This document shows, in pieces, positions 23,898 to 34,572 of a stretch of 64,000 bases of DNA. Source of the stretch: Cryptomeria japonica (taxonomy: Eukaryota; Streptophyta; Pinopsida; Cupressales; Cupressaceae); contig NC_081407.1 of assembly GCF_030272615.1 (NCBI RefSeq), positions 143,908,897 through 143,972,896 on the forward strand. Direction: 5' to 3'. The notes beneath the pieces were generated by a model that had not been told where the DNA came from, searched no databases, and saw only the letters and a program-made list of their open reading frames with translations. How positions within the stretch are numbered: the first letter of the stretch is position 1; each line of letters starts with the position of its first letter. Made by a program: the position numbers and the translations under genes.

Positions 23898-24356
23898 ACC
23901 TTGAAAAACACATCTAGAATGTGTATCCATGCTTCCTCTCTTTCTTCCCATGAGCTCATAGCTTTGCTATTTTTTAGTTCATGGATGATGCATGCTCTTG
24001 CTCTTTTTATGTGATCACTTGTGTTCTTGAGATGAAATTTTCAAGAATGATATTAGTGGTTGAGACATTTTGATATCGAGGTCTCTTTGGCTAATTGACT
24101 TGAGGTTTTGTTTTTTGTTTTTAGCTTTTGAGTGTTGTGTGTCTTTTGTCTTTTGTCTATTTGCCTTTGTTTGTCTCTATTTGCCTTTTTGTTTTTGTCT
24201 TGTGCAAGCAATTAAGTGTTAAGATCCTAAGATTGGGGTCTTTGGTTCCTTGAAATTAGTGATGTATTATACTCCTTCTGATTATGCTCCTAGATGCTCC
24301 TCTCTTTCATCTTTCATCTACTTTACCACGAGTATTTGTATAGGCTCATACTCCTA
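23898..24356 (+). mobile_element. 3' internal region of element 3 (right part)
   Basis: Resumes with AAAACACATCTAGAATGTGT, nearly repeating AAAACACATCTATAATGTGT at 12561, then a T/G-rich run (24103-24205). Ends at the PPT. No gene. Confidence 0.6.
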
Positions 24357-24373
24357 TTAAAGTGGGCGCAAAA
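24357..24373 (+). promoter_or_regulatory. Polypurine tract of element 3
   Basis: TTAAAGTGGGCGCAAAA directly before an LTR start that resembles those at 1052 and 20585. Confidence 0.6.
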
Positions 24374-25064
24374 TTAAGCTTCATAAATTGTCACTGGGCC
24401 AATTTACACCTCATGTGTATGCCCCTACTTTAGCATGTCTTATCCTCATCACCTGTCTACTTCTATTTTTTGCCTATTCTCTAATTATGAAGCCATGAAC
24501 ACCCATTAGTGGGTCCCTTGGTGAGGTAACCCTCTCCCCTAGGCTCTATCTCCATCCCTTATGCAGAAGGATAGTGCCATGACCCCTCTTAATAAGACCC
24601 AAATTTGAATTGGGGTAGGAGTTGTGTTTTCTGGATGAGAATTGGTCCTCGTGGCTCCACATGACCATTGGAGATTAGCCTAATTGATAATTTACCTAGA
24701 TACCCCTATACAAAGACATTTTATCAACCTAATTTCATCTATCCAATCTAAGAAAATAATTCTTATCACTTGTGCATCTATGGATCATTCATTATCAAGC
24801 AATTTCAGAGATCTTCAAGGCTACATATTCATCATTCAACCATTGTGGAGCAAAATTACATCATTCCTATGTAAGCATGTGTGTGCGATTAGGGTTTTGT
24901 CATGTTCATGTAATTTCATACAAACATATGTGATTACATTCAAAGAAACAAAGCATCATCATCAACAATTGCAGATCTGAGGTATATTTATCTAGCATTT
25001 ATTTCAATATTTGTATTACTTCATTCAAGCTTAATTTGTAAATTGTGGTTTGACTTAAGCAAAC
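24374..25064 (+). repeat. 3' LTR of element 3, left part
   Basis: Opens TTAAGCTTCATAAATTGT, alignable with TGTAGCATCGTAAATTGT of element 2. It breaks at 25064 with CAAAC and resumes at 44986 with the same CAAAC; joined length about 1,186 bp. The join reads like the GACTAAGGCAAAACCC stretch of element 2's LTR. Confidence 0.66.
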
Positions 25065-25798
25065 TGTTAGAATATTGTCATTGATGTCATTGATGTTTTT
25101 TGGATCCGACAACATTAGTTTGACACATTCCAGCATAAGCTTCTCATGTAGCTCAATCTGACACGATTACTGGTATGGAAATCACATAAGCCTTTGAGAT
25201 CATGGTGTACACCTCTCCATATGACTATATCCAAACATTCTAGTATTAATGTGTGATTACAACTTTGTTATGGGTCCGATAATGAGGTATTCTATTTTGC
25301 TTGATTAATGAAACACGACGTTTTTGGTCTGGTCCTATCCAAAATCATCGCCAAGGTGTGTGAAGGATTTTTGGAGCTTATCCTTTACTCTGGTTAAAGC
25401 CAACTCATGAAGACATGTTTGATATATAATGCAATTAGCTCACAATGGTTAGAGAGATGACCTTTTTGAGCATATGATATGGTACATAGTATGTGCAATC
25501 AAACAGTAAATGTGAAAGTGATTTTGTATAGCGATAGTAAGATAAAATATGTACTTAATTGGAACTGCACATCTCATGCATATGATAGAAGCAACATAAC
25601 AATTCTTTTTTGTACTATTGGCTGTAAGCCACCATATTTTGGATAGGAGTCCATCTGGTAGTGAGCCACCTATTTTTGTATTACTGTAACTAGTTACATA
25701 TTACTGAGGGTTAGCCCTCTCCATGGTTTTTCCCATCTTCAGTTTTCCACGTATAAATCTTTGTGTTATGTAGTGTACTCTTTTGTCTGCTATCTTAT
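25065..25798 (+). repeat. Copia-type solo LTR, left part
   Basis: Starts TGTTAGAATATTGTCATTG, resumes after copia A at 44879 and ends TGTTCAACA at 44985. CAAAC flanks it at 25060-25064 and 44986-44990. Joined length about 841 bp. It holds the conserved block CATGGTTTTTCCC...GTTTTCCACGTATAAAT at 25721-25757. Confidence 0.75.
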
Positions 25799-26025
25799 TT
25801 TTATTTTGAGGATCCAGTTACTACTAAGAGAGGGGGTGAATCAGTAATAAAATAAGTCTGCAATACTTCAAAAAATTGTATCGGTAACTACTTAAACAAT
25901 CTTCTAAACTGATTTACCAAACATTCACTCAACTGTTCATCATTATGCAAACAATGTAAAGATATCAAATGCACACATCAACAAAGCAACCACCATATGA
26001 ACACATAGATTTTTCACGTGGAAAC
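25799..26025 (-). repeat. 3' LTR of copia A, part next to copia B's left edge
   Basis: Aligns with 43384-43620 of the other LTR (shared TACTACTAAGAG and CAATACTT... stretches). The terminal TG is changed to TT and about 8 bp are lost near 25810. Interrupted after GGAAAC by copia B. Confidence 0.8.
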
Positions 26026-27059
26026 TATTGGTATTTTGGTTATATTGATATGGTTTTGTCATAGATGTCAACACCTATTAACACTTATCAACTCTGGCAC
26101 TTTGGAGAATTGGCAATGTTCACCGGCAAGCAAGTGACTTATGCACAGTCACCGGTATATGGTACACCGGTAGGATATATTGTTCACCAGCACTTGGAAT
26201 GACATGGAAAACACTTGGTTATGTTGAAGACATCGTTTGGACACTTTGTCTTGGAGATTTGTTCATTGGCATACTCGTGTTTGCATATTTGCTATTACCG
26301 GCAAATAGGTCCAAAATAAGCACCGATAGGCTTATCTATTCCAGATCAGCACGACACGCTTTAGAGATGATTTTGTTGTTATTGTAGATGCATTAAGCCA
26401 ACATGTTGAATCGGATATTGCATCGGTTATTGATTTAATTGTAATTGATTTTATTGTAATATCTTTTAAAGCCGACCTACTAAAACTGGTCTTAGGTTAT
26501 GGTATATATGTAAGATCTTATTTGTAAGATCGATATGCGATTGGGAAAAGGAATTGCAAGAAGGTATATGCGAGAATAAGCATAGATATACACATAGACA
26601 TCATTTGAAGGTGAAGCAAGGTTTTTGTGAAGGCATATCAGAACTACACCGGTACTAAATCCAGCATATGAAGATGTTATTTTAAGCAGTACATCATTAT
26701 TGGATTTAACCATCCAATTATAGTCAGCGTGACTCCTATTTGTATTTGAGCAATGAGCTCTAGGTGCTTGGCCTTTATACATGTGTAGACCCCATTTGTG
26801 TACACATACTATCTATAGTAGTATCATTTGATTGTGGGTAAGGTTACAAATATTGGTGTTATGTGTTGCGGATGTTATTGTCTTTCTGTTTCATGCATTA
26901 ATCTTTATCGGCACTGTAATTAACTGATAAACTGTCTACCGACATAAAGTTTGGTTTACCGGTATTAAGCATTAAGGTTGGTTAAGTTGTTTTTGGTTTG
27001 AATTTATTTGACAGGTGATTCACCACCCCACCCCCCTCAGTTGTCTCCGAGACCTAACA
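26026..27059 (+). repeat. 5' LTR of copia B
   Basis: Starts TATTGGTATTTTGG (TG mutated to TA), ends AGACCTAACA. It is 44 bp shorter than the 3' LTR: it lacks the CATGGTTTTTCCC block between two AAGGTT words near 26845, a deletion with direct-repeat ends, and lacks a 12-bp duplication of ATCATTTGGAC. Confidence 0.88.
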
Positions 27060-27075
27060 ATTGGCATCCGACTTT
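27060..27075 (+). promoter_or_regulatory. Primer-binding site of copia B
   Basis: ATTGGCATCCGACTTT follows the LTR. The expected initiator-Met PBS is TGGTATCAGAGC, so this one is diverged. Confidence 0.55.
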
Positions 27076-27116
27076 AGTCCTCTTTTTGTAGAAGTTTAAC
27101 AGCTTGAGGAGATCCA

Positions 27117-27652
27117 ATGTCTACTAACTATTTCAGGAAGGACAGTCCTAAACTTGATGGAACCAACTATGGCATATGGAAGATCGGAATGGAGACTCAT
27201 CTAAATTGCATTGGAAAAAACATCTGGGATGTTACAAAGAATGGCTATATTGCTCCTACTCAAAGTCAGCCTAATCCACCTACCTTAGGAAAAGATGAGG
27301 AAAATGATTGCAAAGCAAGGGAAGCACTTTTGAGCGCATTATCAGATCAACAAATCATGGGATTATCAGATAGGTCTACTACTAAAGCTATTTGGGATCA
27401 TTTGGAAACATTGAATGAAGGAGATTCCACAGTCAAAATTGCAAAACTTGAAAGCTTCCGGGTCAGATATGAAAATATGAAAATGGAAGAAGATGAAAGG
27501 ATTTCTGCTTTTATGGAAAGAGTTAATGAAATTGTTTTGGCTATTAAATGTTGTGGAGGAACCTTAAGTGAAGATGAAATTGTTTCAAAAGTTTTAAGAG
27601 GATTGCCACCGACATATAAAATGAAATTTACTGCTATAAATGAGTTAAGAAC
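27117..27652 (+). pseudogene. Copia B gag, N-terminal part
   Basis: Begins MSTNYFRKDSPKLDG, then NYGIWKIGMETHL, the standard start of plant copia gag (DUF4219/UBN2 fold): KAIWDHLETLNEG and VSKVLRGLPPTYK follow. The frame is open until copia D inserted at 27653 after the codons for NELRT. It resumes at 33882 with MPNTSVTRD in a smooth reading frame, so copia D split a gag that was intact here. The apparent C-terminus GVEKTTPQ is copia D LTR sequence, not gag. Confidence 0.88.
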
Positions 27653-28002
27653 TATAGGAGTTGAGAAAACAACCCCACAGTAGCCTGGAGATCTTCTGCA
27701 AGCCGAATAACCTATTACAAGGAGAAGCAATGAAGCAAAATCTGAAGAACACACAAAACACAGGAAAATATTCTCAAAAGATGAGAGCTCCAATTCACCA
27801 AAAAATGTATTGTGAAAAGATAATACAATGAAAAGAAAAATAACCTCTAATAGGTCAAGAAACCCTAAAAAGGAAAAACCCTAGGCTTGCACATAATAAT
27901 TAATTAAAATAATTAATTATATGCACCTAATGTTAGCTTAAGTGTAAAAAGATAATTGGGAACTTAAAGAATTAATCAAGTAAAGACCCAATTACTCTAA
28001 CA
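27653..28002 (-). repeat. 3' LTR of copia D
   Basis: Matches 33507-33876 closely; lacks about 19 bp between two ATTAA words near 27973. Ends CTCTAACA on the plus strand. Confidence 0.9.
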
Positions 28003-28013
28003 CCCCCCCTTAA
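28003..28013 (-). promoter_or_regulatory. Polypurine tract of copia D
   Basis: Plus strand CCCCCCTTAAG, i.e. CTTAAGGGGGG on the element strand, next to the LTR. The same sequence is at 47393 in the 2.42-kb element. Confidence 0.8.
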
Positions 28014-28229
28014 GCTAGACTTAGGGAGAAGCTAAAAACCTAGAACAACTACTGAAAGCATGAAAGATGGGTCTCGACAACAAGGCTTGATCAGGTACCC
28101 AAATACACAAAAATCTCTATGAAACGGAGACAAAGGAGAAAACCCAGTGGGAAAAAACTCCTCTCCAAAAAGGGACAAAAGAACATGTTGAAAGAAGAAG
28201 AAGGAAGGAAGGCCTCATAAAGACCCCCC

Positions 28230-29340
28230 AAGGACAACTTTCTTCACCTCAAGCAGAGAGCGCAACTGAAGATAGCACGACGATGCAAAAGGTTTTGTGA
28301 AGATGTCTGCAACCTGCTCAGAAGTGGGAATGTACTCCAGAATGAGGACACCATCCTGAATCAACTGACGGATGAAATGCATGTGAAGCTCAATGTGCTT
28401 CGTCCGCTAATGCTCTACCGAGTTGCAGGAAATATGAATAGGACTCTGATTGTCACACCAAAGAACAGTGGGACTATCAGGAGGAAAACCAAACTCAGTC
28501 ATCAACTGTCGAAGCCAAAAGATCTCCTAACTAGCAAGCACAGCAGCTCGGTACTCAGCCTTTGTAGATGATAATGCATGAGCAGTCTGCTTCTTGCAAG
28601 ACCATGTGATAGGACCAGAGCCAAGACAGAAAATAAAGCCAGAAGTAGACTTCTGATCAGTGACATCACGAACCCAATCTGAGTCAGTGTAGCCAACAAT
28701 GTGAGGGTCCTCTGATGTGCAGTGAATGCCATGAGAACTAGTGCCCTGAATGTACCTCAAAATACGTTTGGCAGCTTGCCAATGAATCTCATGAGGATCA
28801 TGGGAGAATTGAGAGACAAGACCAATCGCAAAGGAAATATCAGGACGGGTGTGAGTCAGGTACAACAAACTGCCAACCAACTGCCTGTAAAGTGTAGAAT
28901 CGACTGAAAGAGTGGGACAAGTTGTAGTCAAAACAACCCCTGACTGAAATGGAGTGGGAGCAGGCTTGCAATCAAGCATGCCAAAGCACTGAAGCATGTC
29001 AAGAGCATACTTCTGCTGGTAGAGAGAGATCCCATCAGAAAACTGAATCACCTGAAAACCAAGGAAATAGTACAAAAGACCGAGATCTGTCATCTCAAAC
29101 TGATCCATTAAGGCATGCTGAATATGCTGAATCATAGAGGATGAGCTACCCGTGATGAGAAGATCACCAACATATAGCACAAGAATCAGTATGTCACCCT
29201 CAAGAAGCTGAATGTACACTGTGTGATCAAAATGACTGCGAAAGAACCCAATGGAGAGCAAAAAAGAGTCCATCTTCTCATACCAAGCTTGAGGGGCCTG
29301 TTTGAGACCATACAATGAACGCCGAAGTCTGCAAACCAAA
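28230..29340 (-). pseudogene. Copia D reverse transcriptase C-terminus and RNase H
   Basis: 270-aa ORF at 28527-29339 plus a downstream tail to about 28240. It reads RRSLYGLKQAPQAWYEKMD, then LYVGDLLITG where the family has YVDD: the first metal-binding Asp is Gly (codon 29166-29168), which should abolish polymerase activity. RNase H follows with GYTDSDW, KSTSGFIF and STKAEY. The rest, with an ADIFTKP-type end and SLLEVKK, is readable past the stop near 28527. Copia-type RNase H removes RNA from the hybrid during cDNA synthesis. Confidence 0.88.
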
Positions 29341-29412
29341 GAAATATCCTACACAAATCCCTGAGGCTGTTCCATGTAGATCCCCGTGCAAAAAGGCACT
29401 CTTCACATCCAT

Positions 29413-30075
29413 CTAAAAAATAGGCCAACACTGAGAAGCTGCAAGAGATAGTACAAAGCGAATGGAATTCATCTTGGCAACAGGGGCAAATGTCTCGGAG
29501 TAATCAATACCCTCAACCTGTGAAAACCCCTTCGCAACAAGATGTGCTTTGTACTTATCAATGGAACCATTAGCAGCATATTTAGTGCGATACAACCAAT
29601 GACACCTAACCGTCTTTCTGCCCTTAGGAAGAGGACAAAGATCCCAAGTATGATTCCTCATCAAAGAAGAATACTCCTCCTCCATAGCACAATCCCACTC
29701 AGGGTGACCTGTCGCCTCTGAAAACTTTTGAGGATCATCTGAAATAGCATGACTCAAAAGACTGGAACCCACTGTATGAGAACAAGTGTGATGAGTATTT
29801 GAAGGATCACCAGCCATAGGACCGGCCGCCTCAACAATAAGGCGAGCCCACTTGGGCATCTGAGGTGGAGCAGGGGAAGGTGGAGGTGGGGAGGGTGGAT
29901 CATCAACACCATCATCAGAATCATCCTCAAAAAGATCTTGAAGGGGTGTAGAGGTCGGAGTAGGTAGAGGAGGAGACACTGGAGTCGGGGTATCCACTGT
30001 GGGAAGACGCTCATCAAACTGAACATCCCGTCGAAATAGGACCTCTCTGGAATCAGGCTCAAATAACCTATACAC
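29413..30075 (-). pseudogene. Copia D integrase C-terminus and RT N-terminus
   Basis: 220-aa ORF. VYRLFEPDSREVLFRRDV is the conserved end of copia integrase; a Pro-rich linker follows, then RT: WDCAMEEEYSSLMRNHTWDL, WLYRTKYAANGSIDKYKAHL, ETFAPVAKMNSIRF. It runs into stops near the FPIxQMDVKxAF motif, where the frame shifts before the next RT ORF. Confidence 0.88.
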
Positions 30076-30848
30076 CTTAACATCCTCACAGTAGCCAACA
30101 AAAATGAGTGGTTAGCTCTTTCACTCCATGGCTTTCCTCTGAGCATCAGGAATAAAGGCCCATACCCCACTGCCAAACACTCAAAAAAAGGAAACATCAG
30201 GCTTGTCATGAGACCAAGCCTCCTCAGAAGCCATATGTCAAATAGCCTTGTGAGGCATTTGATTCTAAATATAGTTGGCACAATTGACCGCCTCAACCCA
30301 AAAAGACGAATCCATGGACCTGGACTGAATCATACAATTCGCCATCTCCTGTAAAGTTCTGTTCTTACGTTCAGCAACACCATTCTGCTGAGGGGTGTAG
30401 GGAACAGTGAACTGATGCTACAAACCATGCTCAATGCAAAAATCTCTAAAATCCTAATTCACATACTCCCCCCATTATCTGTACGTATCCGCCAAATAGA
30501 ACAACCAGATTGCTTCTCTACATATGTCTTGAAGATTCGAAATGAATCAAAGATATCAGACTTGTACTTAAGAAAGTACACCCATGTGCGTCTGGAGAAG
30601 TCATCAATAAACATGAGTACATACTTGGCCCCTGAAAAAGAAGGAGTGGGAAATGACATGAGGTCACTGTGAATCAACTCCAAGGGTGCCAAAGCACGAG
30701 AGGTTCTCCCCTTCGGAAAGGGATCTCTATGATGCTTGCCAAGCACACAACCATGACAAACACCATCAGTGCAAGAAATCTGTGGGAGCCCAAGAACAAG
30801 TGTCTGTGTACTCATCTGCTGAAGATATCTATAATTGACATGGCCCAA
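30076..30848 (-). pseudogene. Copia D integrase core
   Basis: Starts with a zinc-binding HX..CX2C relic (CHGCVLGKHHRDPFPKG), then the catalytic core: IHSDLMSFP (Asp 1), YVLMFIDDFSRRTWVYF, RTDNGG (Asp 2). At a 6-C run (30468-30473) one base is missing relative to the family's DNGGEY, so the frame shifts. Downstream PQQNGVAERKN (Glu) is readable near 30360. Several stops follow. The enzyme joins cDNA ends to target DNA. Confidence 0.85.
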
Positions 30849-31290
30849 TCACTCATGCCAAAGCTTACTCACTAAACCTGCATGTGCGATGAGAGATGAA
30901 CCTGTACCCGAAGAGGGCTCAAATTCATCAAATATGTAGAGATGAGATGCAGAATCCACACTACCAGAAGCCACAACCAAATCAGGGTCATGGAGGTCCC
31001 GAATAACCACATCATGTGGTGAGAACTCAACTATCTTACCAGAGCCAGAGTGACAAATCTGATAAATGGACAGGAGGTTCGTCGAGATGTCAGGGACAAC
31101 CAAAATATCCTGTAGAGTACCCCCATCCAAAGAGACAAAACCTGAACCCACGATGGAAAGCTGTACTGAGTCACCAACTGCAATCTATGAAATACCACAA
31201 GAGGCAAGAGAAGTAACCAACTACTGAGTGTGTGTCATATGGTGAGAAGCACCAGAATCTAGAATCCATGTGGACCCATAGGTCAAAGCT
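30849..31290 (-). pseudogene. Copia D protease and pre-integrase region
   Basis: Catalytic loop WILDSGASHHMT is intact (DSG codons 31251-31259), then VPDISTNLLSIYQIC, the typical copia protease end, and a pre-integrase segment ending SKLWHE with the conserved WH. A stop lies after the loop (THTQ then stop). Confidence 0.85.
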
Positions 31291-32233
31291 CTAGCAGTGA
31301 GAGCATGACCTTTCCCTGTGGAAGGAGAAGACGCCTGAGGTGAGGAACTGTGATGCTGCTACATGGCTTCCTCTAAAGCCTCTAATCATTTCCAACACCT
31401 GGAAACTGGATGTCCTTCCTTGCCACAAAAACTTCTGATGATTTTTTCTTAGTCTTGGAGGAAGACTCACTAGACGGTGAAGATTTCCCTTGTTTGGGAG
31501 GAAATAGTTTTGAATCAGACTTAGGAGCAGGCTTGGAGGAATTCTCACTACCCGCAGAAGGCTTCTTCAACTTCGGTTTCTGCTTCTATTTCTCCTTCTC
31601 CTTAGAGGACTGAGCAACCAATGCTTTATTCTTGGAGCCTGAGAGCATATCCAGCTGAGAAAGATGAGACTGCTCACGAGACAATCGCTCACAAAAGACA
31701 TCAAAGGTAGGCATGTTGAAACAAGTACCCAAGCCATCCATGGTGGAGTAAAAAGCAGAGGCAAAAAATTGAAAGTGACCCCAAAGCTTCAAAAGAATCA
31801 AATGAATGCACTCGGTATCAGTCTTGTTCTTTCCACATCCCTGAAGAACAGATCGAGTAGTCTTGAATTTGTTCAAAAAATCCTCAATAGTGGGAAAGGA
31901 ATCAGGTAACAAAAAAGTCAACTTTGCCTCAATCTGTAATGCCTGAATCTCATTGACCCTCTTGAAGAGAGAATCAAACTTCAACCACATATCTTGAGGA
32001 GTAAGCAACTCATCAAGGTGAAACAGAAGACTGTCAGAGACATGCAAAGAGATCAAACCCATGGCCTCATCCAACTTGTTCCGGTGCATAAGAATCTCAT
32101 AAGGATGCTGCAGTACTGGCTGAACCTCATCCAAAGAAGCCCACAACCCTCGTTCCCTGAGAAGCCTCGTGATGCGGGGCTTCCAGGTGTGATAGTTGTG
32201 TGAAGTCAACAACTCAACTGAAGGATCTGCCAT
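31291..32233 (-). pseudogene. Copia D gag with zinc-knuckle remnant
   Basis: The ATG at 32233 opens a 215-aa frame to 31586 with the copia gag pattern: NYHTWKPRITRLL, LHVSDSLLFHLDEL, LLTPQDMWLKFDSLF. It is the best preserved ORF of copia D. A Ser/Lys-rich segment follows in shifted frames (31382-31585) and a zinc knuckle reading FCGKEGHPVSRCW near 31390-31430, whose first Cys is lost. Gag would assemble the particle; the knuckle would bind RNA. Confidence 0.87.
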
Positions 32234-33494
32234 GTGAACAAAGAAAACTCTGCACCTACACCTGCTTGTTAGTTGTTTTTATTATGTGATCTTTCAGAAT
32301 AGACAGAAGATGCAGAAGGGTTTTTTGTTTTGAGAGTTTAGGTGTTCTTGATTTTTGATATAAATGACAGAAAGCGAGAAAAAAACACCCCCCCACAATA
32401 GAGAAACCCAAACCCTAGTACATAGTAATGAGAAGGAAGTAGTGCATAAGCAAAAAAAACTTCAAATTGATATATCATGTACCTGGTGAAAATTCTGAGA
32501 AAAAAGATTACAAATCTGAATAGAGCATGCTGAGAGTTTTCCAACACCTATTCGTTTTCGAAAAATGGAGTTTGTTTGCCCATTCTATGGTCCTAAAAGT
32601 GCAAAAAAGGAAGCCCAACTTTGACAGGTAAAAAATGTAGTCAAATAGCAGATTCAGGAAAAAAATCTACCACCACGAGGTTTGGCTCGAAATTACCTTT
32701 TCGACGCCTATTCGTTTGCCAAAATCCGACCCCGGATGCACAATCTAGGCCCAAAAAACCAGCCCCCTCTTAAAAAGACTAGAGAGGAGGAGCTGGTGGT
32801 GGTCCGGGCGGAGGAGGGGCTCAGGCCAGGCGGAGGTGGTGCGGCCTGGGCTGAGTGGAGCGCTAGTCGAGCGGAGCGGAGCTGGGGCGGCAGGGGCCGG
32901 GTGGAGGTGGTGCGGCCTGGGTTGAGCGGAGCTCAGCGAGCTGCCGGAAGGGACCGACGAGGGGGCTGTCGGAGTGGGGGATGTCGGCGGGTGGTTGCCG
33001 AAGTCGGCGGGAGGTGTCGTCGCCGTCTGCTGGAGGACCGGTGGGGCCAGCCTGACTGGCCTACAGGCGCTGTATGACGCCGGACAGTCAGGTCCGGTGC
33101 CCAAAAAAATTGAACACAAAATTTTATTTTTTTGCCCTTTTTTTTAAAAATTTTTTTTGCAATTTTAAAAAAAAAAATCAAAAAACAATCCGGCTTGCAT
33201 GTCGTAAAAAGGCAAAAAAAAAAAATTTCAATTTTTTTTCAATTTGCGTGCCAGGGTTGTACGCCCTGGTTGGGAGAAAAAAATATCACCCAAATGCTCA
33301 GGAGTAAAAAATGGACAAATTTTATATGACTATAGGGGTTTTTGGGCCTTCTGAGCACGATGGTGAGGTCAGTTTAGGCCCAAAGTGCTAAAAAAAAAAA
33401 ACTTAACCCTAAGCACACAAAAAATGCCTAAAACCCCAGATCTGCTTCAAATGCAAAAATCTCAAAAAATAGGAACAGGTAGCTGCAGATCTGT
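32234..33494 (-). other. Copia D leader, with a GC-rich module
   Basis: Non-coding leader between PBS and gag. Most is AT-rich and aligns with 48230-49045 in the 2.42-kb element (ACAAATTTTATATG... at 33316 and 48864; a GTTTTTGGGC line in both). A GC-rich patch at 32785-33080 has no counterpart there. It contains two copies of GGAGGTGGTGCGGCCTGGG about 70 bp apart (32831, 32901). Long open frames on both strands in it come from base composition. Confidence 0.65.
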
Positions 33495-33506
33495 GCTTTG
33501 ATACCA
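33495..33506 (-). promoter_or_regulatory. Primer-binding site of copia D
   Basis: Element-strand TGGTATCAAAGC, one base off the initiator tRNA-Met PBS TGGTATCAGAGC, directly after the LTR end. Confidence 0.85.
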
Positions 33507-33876
33507 TATAGGAGTTGAGAAATACAACCCCACAGTAGCCTGAAGATCTTCTGCAAGCCGAATAACCTGTTACAAGGAGAAGCAATGAAGCAAAATCTGA
33601 AGAACACACAAAACACAGGAAAATATTCTCAAAAGATGAGAGCTTTAATTCACCAAAAAATGTATTGTGAAAAGATAATACAATGAAAAGAAAAATAACC
33701 TCTAATAGGTCAAGAAACCCTAAAAAGGGAAAACCCTAGGCTTGCACATAATAATTAATTAAAAGAATTAATTATATGCACCTAATGTTAGCTTAAGTGT
33801 AAAAAGATAATTGGGAACTTAAAGAATTAAACAAATATTGTTTAATTAATCAAGTAAAGACCCAATTACTCTAACA
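33507..33876 (-). repeat. 5' LTR of copia D
   Basis: 370 bp, ends CTCTAACA on the plus strand, followed by the duplication AGAAC. Confidence 0.9.
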
Positions 33877-33881
33877 AGAAC

Positions 33882-34572
33882 AATGCCTAATACATCAGTA
33901 ACTAGGGACACATTGATTGGAAAATGTTCAGGTTTGGAAATTGAGGAATTTGGTCTTGTTGCTACTATAAAGACAGATTTAGCTTTTAAGGCATCAACAT
34001 CATCTACACCATCATTTGACAAATCTGATTGGAAAGCCTTTTATGCAAGAGAACTCGAGGAAAGCAGGAGAGAAAATGAAGAACTTGAAGAACTTGAAGC
34101 ACTATTTGTAAGGAAAATGCCTAAAGGTCTAGTTGGAAGTAAGTATGAAGGTAAAGTACCCTTTAAATGTTTTAACTGTAATAATATTGGTCATATGGCT
34201 TCAAGATACCCTGATAGACATGCTAGACTAAGAGAAGAAGCTAGAAGAACATACAAGACTAACCCTGAATATTAGAGATACAGATTTAAGAAGAATAAAG
34301 ATAAATCTTGTTATCTTGCTGATGAAGGAGTCACTGATGATTCTGATGAGGATCCGATAGACAATGGATGGGTTTTTGTTTCTATAACAGAAGATCAACC
34401 GACACCTACTATTCAATCGGTAGAGCAGGCCTTGGCAGCTAAAGTTGAAGTTAAGGATGAATGGATCATTGATTAAGGATGTTCACATCATATGATTGGT
34501 GATAAAGATAAATTCTTGACCTTTTAGGAGTATAATGGAGATCTGGTAAGATTTGGAGATGATAAAGCTTGT
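33882..34572 (+). pseudogene. Copia B gag C-terminus and protease start
   Basis: Resumes gag exactly where copia D split it. Contains a zinc knuckle CFNCNNIGHM at 34168-34197, with the last Cys changed to Tyr, then a stop at 34273-34275. Further on, the protease loop reads WIID-stop-GCSHHM: the Ser codon of the DSG loop is TAA at 34474-34476. So gag is nearly intact and protease is dead. Confidence 0.85.

Larger units (their letters stand above)
27653..33876 (-). mobile_element. Copia D: minus-strand Ty1/copia element with short LTRs
   Basis: 6,224 bp. LTRs 27653-28002 (350 bp) and 33507-33876 (370 bp), duplication AGAAC at 27648-27652 and 33877-33881. On the minus strand it runs PBS, GC-rich leader, gag, protease, integrase, RT, RNase H, PPT. 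The LTR reads TGTTAGAG...CTATA, so the usual CA end is TA. Mutations (frameshift in integrase, lost RT Asp, stops) make it inactive. It belongs to a different copia lineage from A, B and C, as shown by its short LTRs and protein motifs. Confidence 0.9.

Noticed and set aside
29754-30296. 180-aa minus-strand ORF in copia D
   Set aside because: It overlaps the integrase/RT frame in another frame and shows none of the expected motifs.
32682-33119. 131-aa and 124-aa open frames on opposite strands as genes
   Set aside because: Both arise from the same GC-rich, stop-poor patch inside the copia D leader, and neither has a domain.
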